Origin: Microcoleus sp. EPA2
GTDB taxonomy: Bacteria; Cyanobacteriota; Cyanobacteriia; Cyanobacteriales; Microcoleaceae
Direction of reading: 5' to 3'
DNA length: 64,000 nucleotides
Assembly: GCA_020882975.1 (NCBI GenBank)
Contig: JAHRFD010000006.1
Coordinates: forward strand, 160,963 to 224,962
How positions within the stretch are numbered: position 1 is the first letter of the stretch; each line of letters begins with the position of its first letter. Positions 63,876 to 64,000 of this stretch are shown one piece after another. The position numbers and the translations under genes were made by a program. The notes below the pieces were generated by a model. It did no database searches and had not been told where the DNA came from. It saw nothing but the letters and a program-made list of their open reading frames with translations.

Positions 63876-64000
63876 TTGACACTCTCAGGTCTAAAGACGC
63901 TGAGATTCTTAAGAAATTTCGTTCTTAATATCCTGATTGCTCAGGTTCCCAAACTCACCACGTTTGCCTGTCCGGCGTGGTGATATCTTTTGGGCGTTTA
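63876..64000 (-). mobile_element. Right end of a second IS605-family element, running off the window
   Basis: The minus strand reads CTCAGCGTCTTTAGACCTGAG followed by AGTGTCAA, nearly identical to the right end at 54161-54189. Its terminal bases are at 63876 and the rest lies beyond the window. Confidence 0.7.
63909..63998 (-). pseudogene. tnpB: Probable tnpB C-terminal end (partial)
   Basis: Thirty codons on the minus strand read NAQKISPRRTGKRGEFGNLS then NQDIKNEIS and a stop, directly before the IS right end. By position this should be the end of a tnpB, but the sequence is too short to prove it and the gene continues beyond the window. It may be intact or decayed. Confidence 0.4.

Noticed and set aside
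1..64000. tRNA, rRNA, tmRNA or riboswitch genes
   Set aside because: No T-loop plus acceptor-stem pattern, rRNA segment or known riboswitch core was found by eye; a covariance-model scan would be decisive.

Overview
The window reads as chromosome of a filamentous, non-heterocystous-type cyanobacterium (Oscillatoriales/Microcoleaceae is my best guess from gene content; species not provable here). GCGATCGC octamers are frequent, and the right end carries ndhC-ndhK-ndhJ and rubA-ycf48-psbE-psbF-psbL-psbJ in their usual cyanobacterial order. Most of the rest is accessory DNA packed with anti-phage and conflict systems, plasmid-maintenance genes and decayed mobile elements.

Layout. 0.8-7.8 kb: a type I restriction-modification locus (hsdR, hsdM, hsdS) with an inserted gene for a PIN-domain nuclease whose C-terminus copies the C-terminal domain of HsdR. 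7.8-11.1 kb: a membrane protein, a MerR-like regulator, a DUF2188 protein and a broken kinase-WD40 gene. 11.2-14.2 kb: a compact CBASS operon (CD-NTase, E2-like protein, DUF4297-SAVED effector Cap4). 14.3-21.1 kb: a Ser/Thr kinase, assorted small genes and several truncated genes (CoiA/GIY-YIG-like, SMI1/KNR4). 21.4-39.6 kb: a plasmid-like segment (ParM-like actin, ParA/MobD-like ATPase, ParB-like protein with internal repeats, an acidic protein, an AAA+ ATPase, a PolA-type DNA polymerase, an xisI remnant), into which a two-gene STAND NTPase system is set at 32.7-37.3 kb. 40-43.3 kb: a GNAT acetyltransferase pair and an IS4-type insertion sequence. 43.4-52.6 kb: a triple-TIR/WD40 protein divergent from two paralogous membrane proteins that carry peptidoglycan-hydrolase domains. 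53-54.3 kb: a deleted IS200/IS605 element inside a small conserved gene. 54.5-57.3 kb: a solitary DNA methyltransferase and small toxin-antitoxin-type genes. 57.5-61.4 kb: the ndh and psb core genes. 61.6-63.7 kb: an SLH-OprB porin. The right edge holds the end of a second IS605-family copy.

How the parts may work together. Three observations stand out. First, the PIN protein appears able to dock on the HsdM/HsdS core through an HsdR-like tail, which suggests a second, probably RNA-cutting effector guarding the restriction system (analogous in logic to PrrC). Second, a short protein and the STAND NTPase downstream share a motif of about 25 residues, as expected for an NLR-like receptor and its partner joined by homotypic contact. 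Third, the triple-TIR/WD40 sensor lies beside two DUF4231-type 2-TM proteins fused to a CHAP/NlpC-like, or a C39-like plus GH19, hydrolase, which could be a lytic suicide module. The TIR and STAND proteins share the same 14-blade WD40 chassis and the same post-WD40 linker. All functional coupling is inference from sequence and gene order.
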